Source of the DNA: Temnopleurus reevesii
Lineage: Eukaryota; Echinodermata; Echinoidea; Temnopleuroida; Temnopleuridae
Assembly (NCBI GenBank): GCA_036244855.1
Contig: BQKZ01000980.1
Span: forward strand, 59,220-123,219
DNA length: 64,000 nt
Reading direction: 5' to 3'
Below the pieces are notes generated by a model. The model made no database searches. It saw only the letters and a program-made list of their open reading frames with translations, and was not told the origin of the DNA. Made by a program: the position numbers and the translations under genes. Below are positions 40,401-49,240 of this stretch, piece by piece (within the stretch, counting starts at the first letter, position 1; each line of letters opens with the position of its first letter).

Positions 40401-43400
40401 AAATTTTTATTGAAAATGGATCTAAATCCTTGAGCAAATGAGCTCTTCATAGTGTATCTGCAAATTATATATTATGCTTCTTCTGATGTAGCTGTGTATG
40501 TGTAGAAAATTAAAAACGAATCATCTATATGATGATATAAATTCCACCATGTAATAGCCTATTATAATAATATGTTCTTGTACAGCTGGCTCGAAAACAT
40601 AGTAAAAAGTGTGTTGCAATGAAGCATTTCTTGCGATTTATTTTTGTGCTGATCAAAGTTTCTAAACATTCTGCAGTTAATTGTATATTAGCAAAGGTTT
40701 GGTAAAATATGTTGAGTAAATCAAAAGCAGTATTTTTTCTCTTATTTAATGAGCAAAAATTATTTTTCTTCTCATATATTTGAGAGTTCCCTTATTACAA
40801 ATATGTATGAAAAACATCAAGGATTCTTTACTGATAAAAATTGATCAGAAATTTTAATTTTATACTGTTATAAACATATACATGTAATCATTTTTTCTTG
40901 CAGGTAACAACTCAGTAGCCAAATATTTGAGTTCTGTGGACACAAGATACAACTCATTATTCCAAGACACCCTCTGGAAGGAGGTCTGGGAAAAATCTGA
41001 CAAAGAGGCTGCAGGTGAGAATATTAAACACACTTTACTTTCTAATAGAATGAGGGAATGATATATCTTTTGGTAATGTACCTTAGTTTGATCGAAGCCC
41101 GTAAAGTGATCTGTTCCGCTGATAACTTGGAGTTATTCCTTCTCTTTTTCATTCCTTCTCTTCTTGTCCTTTCTTTCCTCTTCTTATCTTTCTCCCCCCC
41201 CCCTCTCTCTCTCTCTTTCGCTTTCTGTCTCACTCTCTCATTTATCATTGTCATCTTTATTCTGTATTTTCTTCTCTATCTTATTTCAATCCAGGTTAAA
41301 TCATTCACAGTTTGACAATGGGTGAATAAAATACAAACATAATATAGAGAGATACTAAAATACAGGTTAAATATGCCCAGGGATCAAAAGTGCCAAGTAC
41401 ATAATTCCATGTAGTATCTGTATGGGAAAACAGGTGAACATTAGCTTTCTCTTCTGGGCTTAACTGTATTTAGGTACCTCTCTAGCATTTTATTCACTCA
41501 TTATCTTTTTATTTTCCCCCTTCTTCCCCCCTCCCTCCAACTTTCTTTCCTCATTTTATCCATTGTGATACATTTTCTGTAGTCTTCTTTCACTCACTGT
41601 AGTGCATGATCCTGTCTTTCTTGTTTTCTTTGCCTATGCATTTATGTCTTCATGCTTCTGTCTTCAATATGCTTCAAAAAAGATCCTTCATTTCACACTT
41701 TCAATGATTGAATTAGCTTCCAGACATGATGGGTTTCAAGGAATTACAAGAAATGATTCACTGTCTGCTTTGATTATGTAATAGTAACATCCCCTTCTCA
41801 ACAGCTTTAGTGATTAGCCACATTCTAGAGGGAGCTGGAAAGGTGATGGTGGGGGGAGGGGGGGGGCTGTCTCTTATACACATCTAGATGTGTATAAGAG
41901 ACAGNGTGTATCAGTCAGATATAATTAGAGGTGTGAACCAAAGGGGCAACATGGGAATTGTTATCTTCAGTCAGAGTGCTTAGTAATCCACTATGATTAT
42001 TTATCATTGGAACCGACTGAGAACATCACTAATCAAGAAATGTAAGGGCGTGTTCAAATTAGATCATTCAAATGAATGTTCATGCACTGGTAATTTCTAG
42101 AAGCTCACCTACGATGTATGTAACTATGTAAAAAAAAAAAAAAAAAAAGATTCATAGCTATGTTGTGGTGTGTATTTTCTCGCTAGCACCTGACGAATGC
42201 GATATCACCTTGAAATAACGTAATTTCTTGAAGATTTGCAATAATGTTAATGAAAAATATGCTTTTAGTGAATCTTGTTTTTAATCAGAGTAAAGAGAAC
42301 CATGCATATATTCACCATTACATACAACTCTATAATTTCTCACAGGTGATAAGAGAGAGATAGCAAATCGTGTGGAGAAGTACCTGTCTGGCGCCAGCAC
42401 AAGTCTGGGTTTACCGATCGGAGAGGTCATGCTCACATGCAAACAAAGAGGATCTGACGACGAATCTTGCCAGAAATTTGTTCCATTTATTAGTGTAAGT
42501 AAAAGATCTAATACTTGTAAAAGTATGCCACAAATTGAATATTCCATTTTACATCTCCATTTTCAGTTTGCCTTATCTAGACTTATTAATTCATACACAT
42601 TTGGAAGCATTGTTTATCACTTTTGTAGTGAGGCTATGAGATTAAAAAAAGAAAAATTAATATTTTGATAAAATTATTGATGCCAGGTTAAGCTGAAAGG
42701 AGAATAAAAAAACAAGAATTTCATACTCATAATTTTGTTTTTGTATTTTCAGAATGTTTTAATTGGTCCTCCAAGTTCAGCATTAGGAGCAGTAGCATTT
42801 GCAGGTAAGAAAGACAACCTTGCCAATTCTGTTACTACCAAAGTTTCAGTGAAAACATAATCTGCATAATTGTAGCCATTACTCTACCTTCATTTTATTT
42901 TTGTGATCTGCAAGTATGTTTTATTTGTTAAGGATGTGGAGGAAATTATACTTAAATTGAAGGAATCAAGCAAACTGGTATTGTTTGCCTGAAGAAAAAA
43001 TATACATCCTTGGATATTTATAATTTATTGGATAATTGCAGCTGTTTTTTATCAACTGTCATATGCCTGTTAAATGATGTCATCTGAATGAACTATCCCT
43101 GTACAGACATAATGTACCATAGACTGCATGGCTTCCTTCTTCATGAAAGACCTAATGGTCCAAAGTTGTAAAGGCTTGAATTGACGTTTCTTACATGATT
43201 TGATTTCCTTGGTTATTTAGATCTGAAAAATTGCCCAATTAATGAATGCTGATATTATGAACTATACTATGGTTAACAAGTTAATATTACTCTTTCATAA
43301 ATTAGCAACCTATCCTTACAATATTGAATGTGAAACTTCCATGTGCAAACCATGTACTTTTCATTTTATTCCTTATCAAATCTTTACCCCACGCGAAGCA

Positions 43401-46400
43401 TTTTGGATTTCTGCCCTACCACAACAGTTGCCACATGTTATGGGTCCTAATGGGTCCGACTCTTTCAAAAGTGTTGAATAATCCACCACACAAATCTGGA
43501 GACAAGCCAATTTTTCAGTGCAGTCATCAAATGTGTTTTCACCTGTTTCAAAGACATTTTATTCTCTTCTTCTATTATGCACCTGATTTGTAGTGTGTTG
43601 AATAGTATCCTTTAGAATATTCTCACTTACATTACATATTGTTGCTCTTGCATTTGAAAGTTTATGCTTACCAGATTTAATTTTTGACAAAATCATTCTA
43701 TTAGTTTGTAGATTTTGAAATTTAACTGATTCATACAAAGTAATCATGGATATACTCTGTTGCAAAACTTTTGATCGATTAACACTCCTTAATCACAATC
43801 TTTGTTACATTTAGGGCTTTGGGGGCATGAATCACCTTTTACTTATACTATAAGTTTGTTCAAGAAAATAATCAAAGGTGAAAGAAAGTCCATAATAGAC
43901 ATTAAAAGTATTCCATAAAACTATTAAGGATTTGAGCCTAAAAATGTAGCGAGAGTTTTACCTGATTTCATGATTATTTTTGTTGGCAATGCAGTGCTGG
44001 AATGTATTCATAAGTGTAGGTGTCTGGCTTCACGCCAGCAGATGCTTTCTGTTTCGGAAGTGATCTGTTTGTAGGGCAGCTGTTGCTTGTGTAATAGATT
44101 CCTGTCAATTATATATGTCAAACTTAGGCTTGCCTGATGTCTTTTAGCATTTGATGAAGGCCTGTTGGTTATCCCTAATAATTAGGTCCAATTTAAATGT
44201 GATCCATTAATGCCTTTGAAAAGGATTTGTTTGAATGACTTGTATACAAACCAGTCATGAATTGTACACGAGAAAACACAAATTTCAATGATTTTTTACT
44301 TTAATTTGCACCTGTCTCCTTTTTATGTTACTCCAGTCTACCATTATCTAGCAAAGAGAAGGCGAACGGGTGTACCCACAGCCCAGCGCAGCCACATTGC
44401 CGACGACAGCCCACCCTATGAATCTATTGATAAATCCTTGTGCTTTTAGCAGTCTAATTCACACTTGTCTAATCTTTACAGAGAGTTAGGAGATTGCCAC
44501 TGAAGGCACTGTTCTTTCTTTCAGTCCACCATTATATCTTTCATGAAGAAGGCAAATGAGAGCATCCCACCCATACCCCAATGTTGGCACCACCCCTACC
44601 CTCTGAATCACTTGATCATTCAATCATTGTACCTATTCCATTCTAATTCACACTGGTTTATTCCTATGTGTTTTTACAGAGAGTGAAGAGACTGCCTCAG
44701 GAGGCACACTTCTTTCCTCCAGTCCACCATCGTCAAGTAAAGAGAAGACGGATGGGAGCACCCCACCCCCAAGCCCAGCTGTCAGTACTACCACCGTCCC
44801 ACAGAGGTAAGGGGTTTATATCAAGAAAGTTGGGACAAGATCTAATCCATTTTTGGAAAATTTGTAAAAGGTGATATGACTTTTTGATTTGTATTCACTT
44901 CTTTTGAGGGGATGATTGTATTGTGAAAAATCTGTATGCAGCAGAGAGGAAGAATATGTGGAATAATTCTTAAGCTACTCATTAGAAACATATTCCTCAG
45001 AGCATCATGCTCTGTCGTTTATTGAAACTGTTGCACTAAAATCAATGTAGTCTTAAGTGACGAAATACAAAAGTAGTGCATAATTATACAGTTTTGTTTA
45101 TGTTCAAATCAGTTGACCATATAATCAGTGGCAATAAACAGCCAAATTTTCACAAACTGTTCCTTTCCCCATCCCTCCACACCCACAGCAGCAGCACTAC
45201 CACGATGACTCCGACCAGTCCACCGACACCCAGCAGTAACAGTGAACTACTGGACCTACAGGTTGAGTACTGGCCCATGTCAGGGAGTAAGAAGGATAAG
45301 TCATCTCTCAAGACTGCTTTCAGATCCCTTGCTGTTTACCGTCTACCATCCAGCGCTGAGGCTCCATCGGCCTCCGCTGCTCTCTCTATGGTTGTTGTCA
45401 CCAAGGAGAAGAATAAGAAAAGTGAGTCTCTTCAGACCAAAATATCTGTATCTATGTGAATGCTCCTTCACATCTAATGGAGCAGATATGCTGTAGGATG
45501 GGAAGGGAAAATTTTAATTTGACCCTTATAAACTCAAATGAACGTGGCTCAATACATTGTAAATGATTTGCGTAGTAAGTTATATAAGAGCGTACCGGTA
45601 TGTTGTGGTTTATTTTCATTTGTGTGGCCGATAAAAGAAGGTATAGTGCCTGTTGCATTAATCAGGGATCCCAACAAATATTTCCCCTCATCTCTAGATG
45701 AAATCTACTCATTAAAAGTAACTTTCAAAGACTGAAATATGTAAACATATATGTTTTATGATCCAATCTCTGGGCAGGAATTAGTGCTGGAAGTAAAATA
45801 GATTTAATATATTGAGCATAAGGCTGAATATTTGGAAGTACAACTGAATGCATATCTTGTAGTTTGTGATGAAAGCAAAAGTAAAGCAATATTTTTGATA
45901 AATATTTGCACAATTGGATATGTATTTTCGTTGACTGACACGTAACCTGAGTTAACTCACGAATTAACAACAGAGATTAAGTAGCCTCGAGTAATGAATA
46001 ATAAACTAATGAATTATTTTATTTGATTACCATCCTCTCAGCAGTGATGAGGATAGGGAAGAAAACTCCAGTCCCTGAGCTGAAAAGCCAGACGGTTGAT
46101 GGTATCTACAGACTGGTGTGTACATCAAGAACGCAGGACTATTCACTTACAGGTACGTAGTGATCAGAGTGTGCTGACAGATACGCCAAACTCTTGGAAT
46201 GTCTTGTATTTTAGAAATTAAGAATATGAAATCCCAAACATCTTAACCAAATGTGTTTGCATAAGAGATAGCACTGAAGCAGTGTTTTGATGTCATATAC
46301 TTGAGAGGTTGAAACTGAATAGACCACTTTTGTAAATTTTATGCATATTAAAATGCACTATGACAAACTATTTTTTGATAATAGATAAAACTGTGGTTGT

Positions 46401-47624
46401 TCGGCTGGACAAAATACAATGATTTTTCCAATCTAGCAATGTTAATGTATGCAAATAGCATTTTGACTATTATATTCTTATTGTTGTTTTTAAAGCTGAA
46501 TAATGATAATAATGAGAGATTTCTATAGTGTAGTAAGTATACTCTACTGACCAGTGACGTCAGGGTCTGTGTGAGTGACTTCCCAACTACAATCGCCACC
46601 TAAATTATTTCCCTCCAGATGAAAATATCTGGTATAGAAACATGTGTAGATGTCACCTATCTAAAATGGTCACTCTATATGGGTTGTTTTGCATAATAAT
46701 TATATCCTCAGGATTTCGCTTGATATCTTTATAATCATTAAATGCCTTAGAATATGCAAGCAGACAATGGTATGAATTTATGAACTTGAACTTGAACTTG
46801 AACTTTGAACTTGAACTTTATTATCCATAACATGACAACATAATACAATGCAATAATATTTTGAATTGACAGAACATTTCATCAGTAATGATGTAACATT
46901 AGGATAAATGGTATCAGAAAATAGCAAGATTTGCTAAATAAATCGAGTCTGACACCAGACAATATGAAAATTACGAAAATGATTACAAAAATTCTAGCAT
47001 GTGTGAGTATCTTTTGTAAAGTTCTCACTCCATTTTTTTCCTTGTTAGGATATAAATTATATGCAATGATATCATATACATGTAGGCCTATATGCCTATT
47101 TCACATTAAAAATACTAGCAATCAATATTTTCTTCCGTCAAATGCTCAGTTAAAAGTTTACGGAAGCAAAACCTAGAGGCAGTTTTCCTGAATGACAAAG
47201 GCAGATTGTTCCAAAACGTAGTCCCAGTATATGTAACGGAAAATTGTCCCTGGTTTGATTTAAAAGCAGGCACTTGTAATTTTTCACTTTGTATCTGTCT
47301 TGTGTTATGTTCATGTTGTATTAATGAACAGTACCATGTCAATGCATATGGTAGATAGCTGTAAGTAAGATCATGCATGAAAGTGCAAATCAACAATTTA
47401 TGCAAATTTATACATAGATTTTAGTGACAATTCTCTATGTCATCTCCATGACCTCCTTGTCGGATCACTATGTTCTCATTCATCCTCTCTCTCCTTCCTT
47501 TGCAGTAACTATTGATGGCAACGAGTTATCCAGGGTCAAGTTTTTCCAGTTATCAGCACAGTGGCAGACACATGTGAAGCTCTTTCCTGTGGCTCTTTTT
47601 GGCCATGTGGAAGCACCTTGCTAG
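22317..47624 (+). CDS. PACS: PACS-family sorting protein (PACS1/PACS2 orthologue), 15 exons, 5' part outside or not found
   Basis: Joined exons: 22317-22417, 31285-31356, 33348-33568, 34218-34332, 34561-34926, 35480-35584, 38817-38923, 40064-40218, 40904-41014, 42346-42494, 42753-42804, 44680-44806, 45189-45421, 46042-46152, 47506-47624. Every junction is GT-AG and in phase, giving about 713 residues and a stop; human PACS-2 is 889 residues, so roughly the first 190 (cargo/furin-binding region) are missing. Recognisable blocks in order: acidic Ser/Asp cluster, the '[14 protein letters not shown]' block, '[11 protein letters not shown]', a Ser-rich basic linker, then the conserved C-terminal PACS domain ('KILLVNIS', '[11 protein letters not shown]'). 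PACS proteins are cytosolic connectors that link acidic-cluster cargo to AP-1/COPI coats and, in PACS-2, act at ER-mitochondria contacts. Family assignment is firm; PACS1 versus PACS2 is not meaningful if the animal has a single pre-duplication gene. Confidence 0.95.
24390..24833 (+). mobile_element. LINE 3' end, sense orientation
   Basis: Pyrimidine-rich 3' UTR-like sequence leads to 'TTTTAATAAACCTG' followed by about four copies of (AATTG) and an A-run (24810-24838). An AATAAA plus short tandem tail is typical of CR1/L2-like non-LTR retrotransposon 3' ends. No RT domain is left, so it is a 5'-truncated copy. Confidence 0.6.
27779..29982. repeat. Second copy of the 1-4149 block, lacking 1941 bp
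   Basis: Lies wholly inside the 22418-31284 PACS intron. Non-coding: the only ORF shared with the first copy is a short minus-strand frame (29327-29533) conserved simply because the DNA is. The deletion junction near 29891 shares two bases (CA) with both edges of the extra segment. Confidence 0.93.
31285..31356 (+). CDS. PACS: PACS exon b
   Basis: Acceptor ttttcag, donor agg/gtaaga; 72 nt, phase 0 at both ends, 24 residues beginning '[18 protein letters not shown]'. It corresponds to the human stretch after 'QGQ' that begins 'DLDEDD' and turns basic. Being a multiple of three with phase 0 on both sides, it could be skipped without a frameshift. Confidence 0.85.
31357..34217. other. PACS introns around exon c
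   Basis: Two introns, 31357-33347 and 33569-34217. The first has a pyrimidine-rich stretch at 31790-31980 and a G-run near 32591. Otherwise I see nothing. Confidence 0.6.
33348..33568 (+). CDS. PACS: PACS exon c
   Basis: Acceptor ttgtag, donor ag/gtgaat; 221 nt, in phase 0, out phase 2. Encodes '[17 protein letters not shown]', nearly identical to human 'QQNFKQKVVALLRRFKV', then an acidic stretch and '[19 protein letters not shown]' matching human 'DSGPDMEDDDSVLSTPKP'. This is one of the strongest family signatures in the window. Confidence 0.96.
34218..34332 (+). CDS. PACS: PACS exon d
   Basis: Acceptor atgcag, donor cag/gtcagt; 115 nt, in phase 2, out phase 0. The split Arg codon restores 'LRPFFSQG' (human 'LRPYFEGLS'). 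The rest is Ser/Asp-rich ('[13 protein letters not shown]') and belongs to the flexible middle region. Confidence 0.88.
34561..34926 (+). CDS. PACS: PACS exon e (Ser-rich regulatory linker)
   Basis: Acceptor atctag, donor aag/gtaaga; 366 nt, 122 codons, phase 0 on both sides. Low-complexity middle region rich in Asn, Gln, Ser, Thr and Arg. Two basic-Ser motifs, 'KRSSSMGRE' and 'ERSNSLG', line up with human PACS-2 'RGRSTSLKERQ' (the Akt/14-3-3 site region around Ser437) and 'ERANSLD'. The exon is much richer in GC than the introns around it, which also opens spurious ORFs in its other frames. Confidence 0.9.
34927..35479. other. PACS intron
   Basis: 553 bp, AT-rich with a short poly-C run near 35177. 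Nothing else seen. Confidence 0.6.
35480..35584 (+). CDS. PACS: PACS exon f
   Basis: Acceptor gacag, donor cag/gtaagc; 105 nt, phase 0 on both sides. Encodes 35 residues including '[15 protein letters not shown]', matching human 'PENIILVNTSDWQGQ'. It begins the conserved C-terminal PACS domain (Pfam PACS-1 family). Confidence 0.94.
36049..36691 (+). mobile_element. MITE copy 1, 643 bp, TA target site
   Basis: Terminal inverted repeats share the core GTCACATTAATTCG, with the left end TGGTGCTGTCACATTAATTC and a decayed right end. It is flanked by TA on both sides (36047-36048 and 36692-36693). The inverse copy at 58608-59304 ends at precisely the same bases and is also flanked by TA, which fixes the boundaries. 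No transposase frame is present. TA duplication and short TIRs suggest mobilisation by a Tc1/mariner-like transposase; that is inference. Confidence 0.9.
37459..37650. mobile_element. Small palindromic element with telomere-like core
   Basis: Inverted repeats at 37459-37482 (AATTGCTCCGGCGACAATGG…) and 37627-37650 match at 22 of 24 positions. The core (37501-37605) is degenerate TTAGGG: 'AGGGTTAGGGTAAGGG' and 'TTAGGGTTAGGGTTAGG'. A short direct repeat, GTCAAATTRG, lies outside both arms (near 37439 and 37662) and might be a target-site duplication of a slightly larger element. No ORF. Confidence 0.7.
38817..38923 (+). CDS. PACS: PACS exon g
   Basis: Acceptor ctacag, donor tt/gtaagt; 107 nt, in phase 0, out phase 2. 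Encodes '[20 protein letters not shown]', corresponding to human '[20 protein letters not shown]' followed by 'DVQAAF'. Confidence 0.92.
38924..40903. other. PACS introns around exon h
   Basis: 38924-40063 and 40219-40903. AT-rich; nothing beyond ordinary intron sequence seen. Confidence 0.6.
40064..40218 (+). CDS. PACS: PACS exon h
   Basis: Acceptor atatag, donor ag/gtaggg; 155 nt, in phase 2, out phase 1. Includes '[20 protein letters not shown]' and ends '…YIKFYIVPT', matching human '[20 protein letters not shown]' and 'YMRFLVIPLG'. Confidence 0.94.
40904..41014 (+). CDS. PACS: PACS exon i
   Basis: Acceptor ttgcag, donor gcag/gtgaga; 111 nt, phase 1 on both sides. Encodes '[18 protein letters not shown]', matching human 'VARYLGSVDYRYNNFFQD'. 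Confidence 0.95.
41015..42345. other. PACS intron containing an assembly gap
   Basis: Has a CT-rich tract (41120-41300), a G-run directly before the adapter, the adapter itself, the N at 41905 and a poly-A run near 42130. Sequence continuity across 41850-41905 should not be trusted. Confidence 0.8.
41867..41904. other. Nextera mate-pair junction adapter (assembly contamination)
   Basis: CTGTCTCTTATACACATCT immediately followed by AGATGTGTATAAGAGACAG: two head-to-head 19-bp Tn5 mosaic ends, the exact 38-bp Nextera mate-pair circularisation junction, next to an N at 41905. This is library-derived sequence left at a gap edge, not biology. Confidence 0.98.
42346..42494 (+). CDS. PACS: PACS exon j
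   Basis: Acceptor cacag, donor agt/gtaagt; 149 nt, in phase 1, out phase 0. Encodes '[20 protein letters not shown]' then 'QKFVPF', matching human 'LPIAEAMLTYKQKSPDEESS' and 'QKFIPF'. Confidence 0.96.
42753..42804 (+). CDS. PACS: PACS exon k (micro-exon)
   Basis: Acceptor tttcag, donor gcag/gtaaga; 52 nt, in phase 0, out phase 1, encoding '[17 protein letters not shown]'. It sits where human PACS-2 has 'VGIVEPSSATSGD'. Short, but both splice sites are good and the phase fits both neighbours. Confidence 0.82.
44331..44448 (+). pseudogene. Decayed copy A of PACS exon l
   Basis: 'CCAGTCTACCAT…CAAAGAGAAGG' and later 'CCCACAGCCCAGC' parallel the real exon's 'CCAGTCCACCATCGTCAAG' and 'CCACCCCCAAGCCCAGC'. 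The 5' part of the exon is missing and the copy is out of frame. Confidence 0.65.
44449..44620 (+). pseudogene. Decayed copy B of PACS exon l
   Basis: Includes the upstream intron ('TCTAATTCACACTTGTCT', compare 'TCTAATTCACACTGGTTT' before the real exon), an acceptor 'tttacag', then 'AGAGTTAGGAGATTGCC' against the real 'AGAGTGAAGAGACTGCC'. Read in the real frame the third codon is TAG, so it cannot be used. The period between the copies is about 188-198 bp. Confidence 0.8.
44680..44806 (+). CDS. PACS: PACS exon l (Ser/Pro-rich linker)
   Basis: Acceptor tttacag, donor ag/gtaagg; 127 nt, in phase 1, out phase 2. Encodes a Ser/Thr/Pro-rich linker ('[20 protein letters not shown]') like human '[20 protein letters not shown]'. 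Two decayed copies of this exon lie just upstream in the same intron. Confidence 0.88.
44807..46041. other. PACS introns around exon m
   Basis: 44807-45188 and 45422-46041; no repeat or extra exon recognised. Confidence 0.6.
45189..45421 (+). CDS. PACS: PACS exon m
   Basis: Acceptor ccacag, donor a/gtgagt; 233 nt, in phase 2, out phase 1. Encodes '[10 protein letters not shown]' (human 'ELMGLQVDYW'), '[16 protein letters not shown]' (human 'LKCTFRSLQVSRLPSS') and '[11 protein letters not shown]' (human '[11 protein letters not shown]'). Confidence 0.96.
46042..46152 (+). CDS. PACS: PACS exon n
   Basis: Donor acag/gtacgt; 111 nt from the first of two tandem AGs. Encodes '…[18 protein letters not shown]', matching human 'SQCIEGISRLICTAKHQQ'. 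The acceptor is a NAGNAG (…cagcag/tgatg), so the alternative start at 46045 would shorten the protein by one residue (Thr-Val versus Met at the junction). Confidence 0.93.
46153..47505. other. Last PACS intron
   Basis: 1.35 kb, about half of it an antisense LINE 3' fragment (46782-47405). A weak (AAT)n stretch lies near 46500. Confidence 0.7.
46782..47405 (-). mobile_element. LINE fragment: RT C-terminus and 3' tail
   Basis: Minus-strand frame 47405-47115 ends the ORF2-type protein of a non-LTR retrotransposon: the 'HEHNTRQ' box, '[15 protein letters not shown]' and a short basic tail are the usual C-terminal pattern. The 3' end is an AATAAAGTTCAAG run with several (TTCAAG) repeats (46782-46820 on the + strand). 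The copy is strongly 5'-truncated and antisense to PACS. Confidence 0.85.
47506..47624 (+). CDS. PACS: PACS terminal exon and stop
   Basis: Acceptor tttgcag; 119 nt ending in TAG. Encodes '[20 protein letters not shown]' and ends '…[14 protein letters not shown]', matching human '[20 protein letters not shown]' and 'FPICIFGHSKATF'. The stop falls at the family's usual C-terminus. Confidence 0.97.
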
Positions 47625-49240
47625 GTGTGTAGAGCTACAAAGACAGCCGTCTGGTCTGGATAAAGACCGTCAATATTTGCCGTTGTGCTGGGTACGCACT
47701 AGAGACCGACTGGATCAACCAGGAAGAGAATTTATTGTGACGACAATCAAGATTGATCTGGAGGAGAAAGTGGTATTTTCACAATTTGAGATCTCCTCAG
47801 GATTTGTTCACCGTTTTATGAGAATGTTGGTGATGTAGCCATGCATCCTGCTTTAAGTGAGATGGAAGTAAAATCAAGATTATTGGATGGAGAGTATACC
47901 TGGAGACTACTTGAATTGTGTAGCCGCCGTCACCGTCCATCTATCATTGCGATGCTTGCCAGATTGTAACCAATACAGTGTATTAAGAAAAAAGAGCAGT
48001 CAGAATTCAATGCTCTTTATGCTTTGATTAGATTACTCTGAAAATCTAGTACTCCATTTGATTTTTTGAAGTTGATCATTTGATACCAATACTGTCATGC
48101 AACCCTATCGTTTGGTATGTAACCAAGTAATAATTTTGAAAACTGGTGATGTAATAGCATTAGGCTACAAACATGGCATTGTTCATTTTAGTATGCCATC
48201 TGTTGCAATGTAAGATGCTAGTACAAGCAGTTTGATCTAAAGGAAAGAGGTGTGATGCTGGGTCTCCTCCAGCAACACACTTCATCTTGTATATGTGTCT
48301 ACCACAACTGCCCCTATAGTCCATCTTACCCGGATACTTTTGCTGCAGGTGTCAGTATTAAGTTTCCATCAATAAATTTTGGTTGTCGTAAAAAAATATT
48401 AGGGATGCTTACTTTTGTATTATTTTCTAATTTTTTTAGGACAAAGTTGTGTATAGAGGTGCATATATTGATTGATCAGTTTGAATCTTGGTGCTAAGAT
48501 CAGCTCAATTTTGCAAAAGTGAATTTGAATTTTGTAAATACAGGAATGGCAGATTATAATCTGAAAGTTAAGTGCATTAGCATTGTCTTAATCTGGAACC
48601 AACTGTACCAGCCTGTTGCCATTTCGATATGAACAGCTAATGTGTTTCAGACAATCTTTACATTTTGAGGTCAATGGGTAAACGGTATAGCTAAATATCA
48701 GAAATACAGGATATTCATGGAACCCATTCATGATCCAAATTATAGGGTGCATTCAAGTTCCACCATTGTGATTGATGAAAAAAAATCCTTGAAAACTTGA
48801 ATCATTTATATCAGATTAAAGAAAGAGTACTGTCTCTGGATTTATTTACATATGAAGAAAAAAGAGGCTGGATGGACAAAAGACTGAGATTAATTTGATG
48901 TAAATAAGTCTTATGATAGCTTTTTTCTTATTTTTTACTGTCTCATATTGATTTGAATTTATGACAGTAATGCTCTTCAAGATACTTTTGAGTAAAGGAA
49001 TTTGAGAAAACAGTAGTTCCCATCAAGCTTCACCAAAGATGTCTCTTACTTTAAAAAGTTTGCAAACTTTCAAAAAGCCTATTTGCCAGCCAAGGTGTCC
49101 TAACTGCTTAGCCTCAAACTTAACAGTAGTTTTAGTGAAATGGAACTGTCTTGTCTCAATTATTTTCTTTGGAAGACAATATTCTGTCTTAAAATTATTA
49201 ACATAGATAAATAGAGTGAACACAATAAACAACTTAACGC
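47625..49240 (+). other. Probable PACS 3' UTR and downstream region
   Basis: No conserved reading frame continues past the stop. Candidate polyadenylation hexamers AATAAA occur near 48371 and near 49224, so a 3' UTR of about 0.8 to 1.6 kb is likely. The end point is inferred; transcript data would set it. Confidence 0.45.

Larger units (their letters stand above)
42805..44679. other. PACS intron with decayed exon copies
   Basis: The first 1.5 kb is plain AT-rich sequence. The last ~350 bp before exon l hold two decayed tandem copies of that exon. Confidence 0.7.

Noticed and set aside
41867..41904. Perfect 38-bp inverted repeat as a natural hairpin or transposon end
   Set aside because: It is exactly the Nextera mate-pair junction and touches an N.
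47599..47838. 79-codon frame overlapping the PACS terminal exon
   Set aside because: Out of frame with the conserved C-terminus; shadow ORF.
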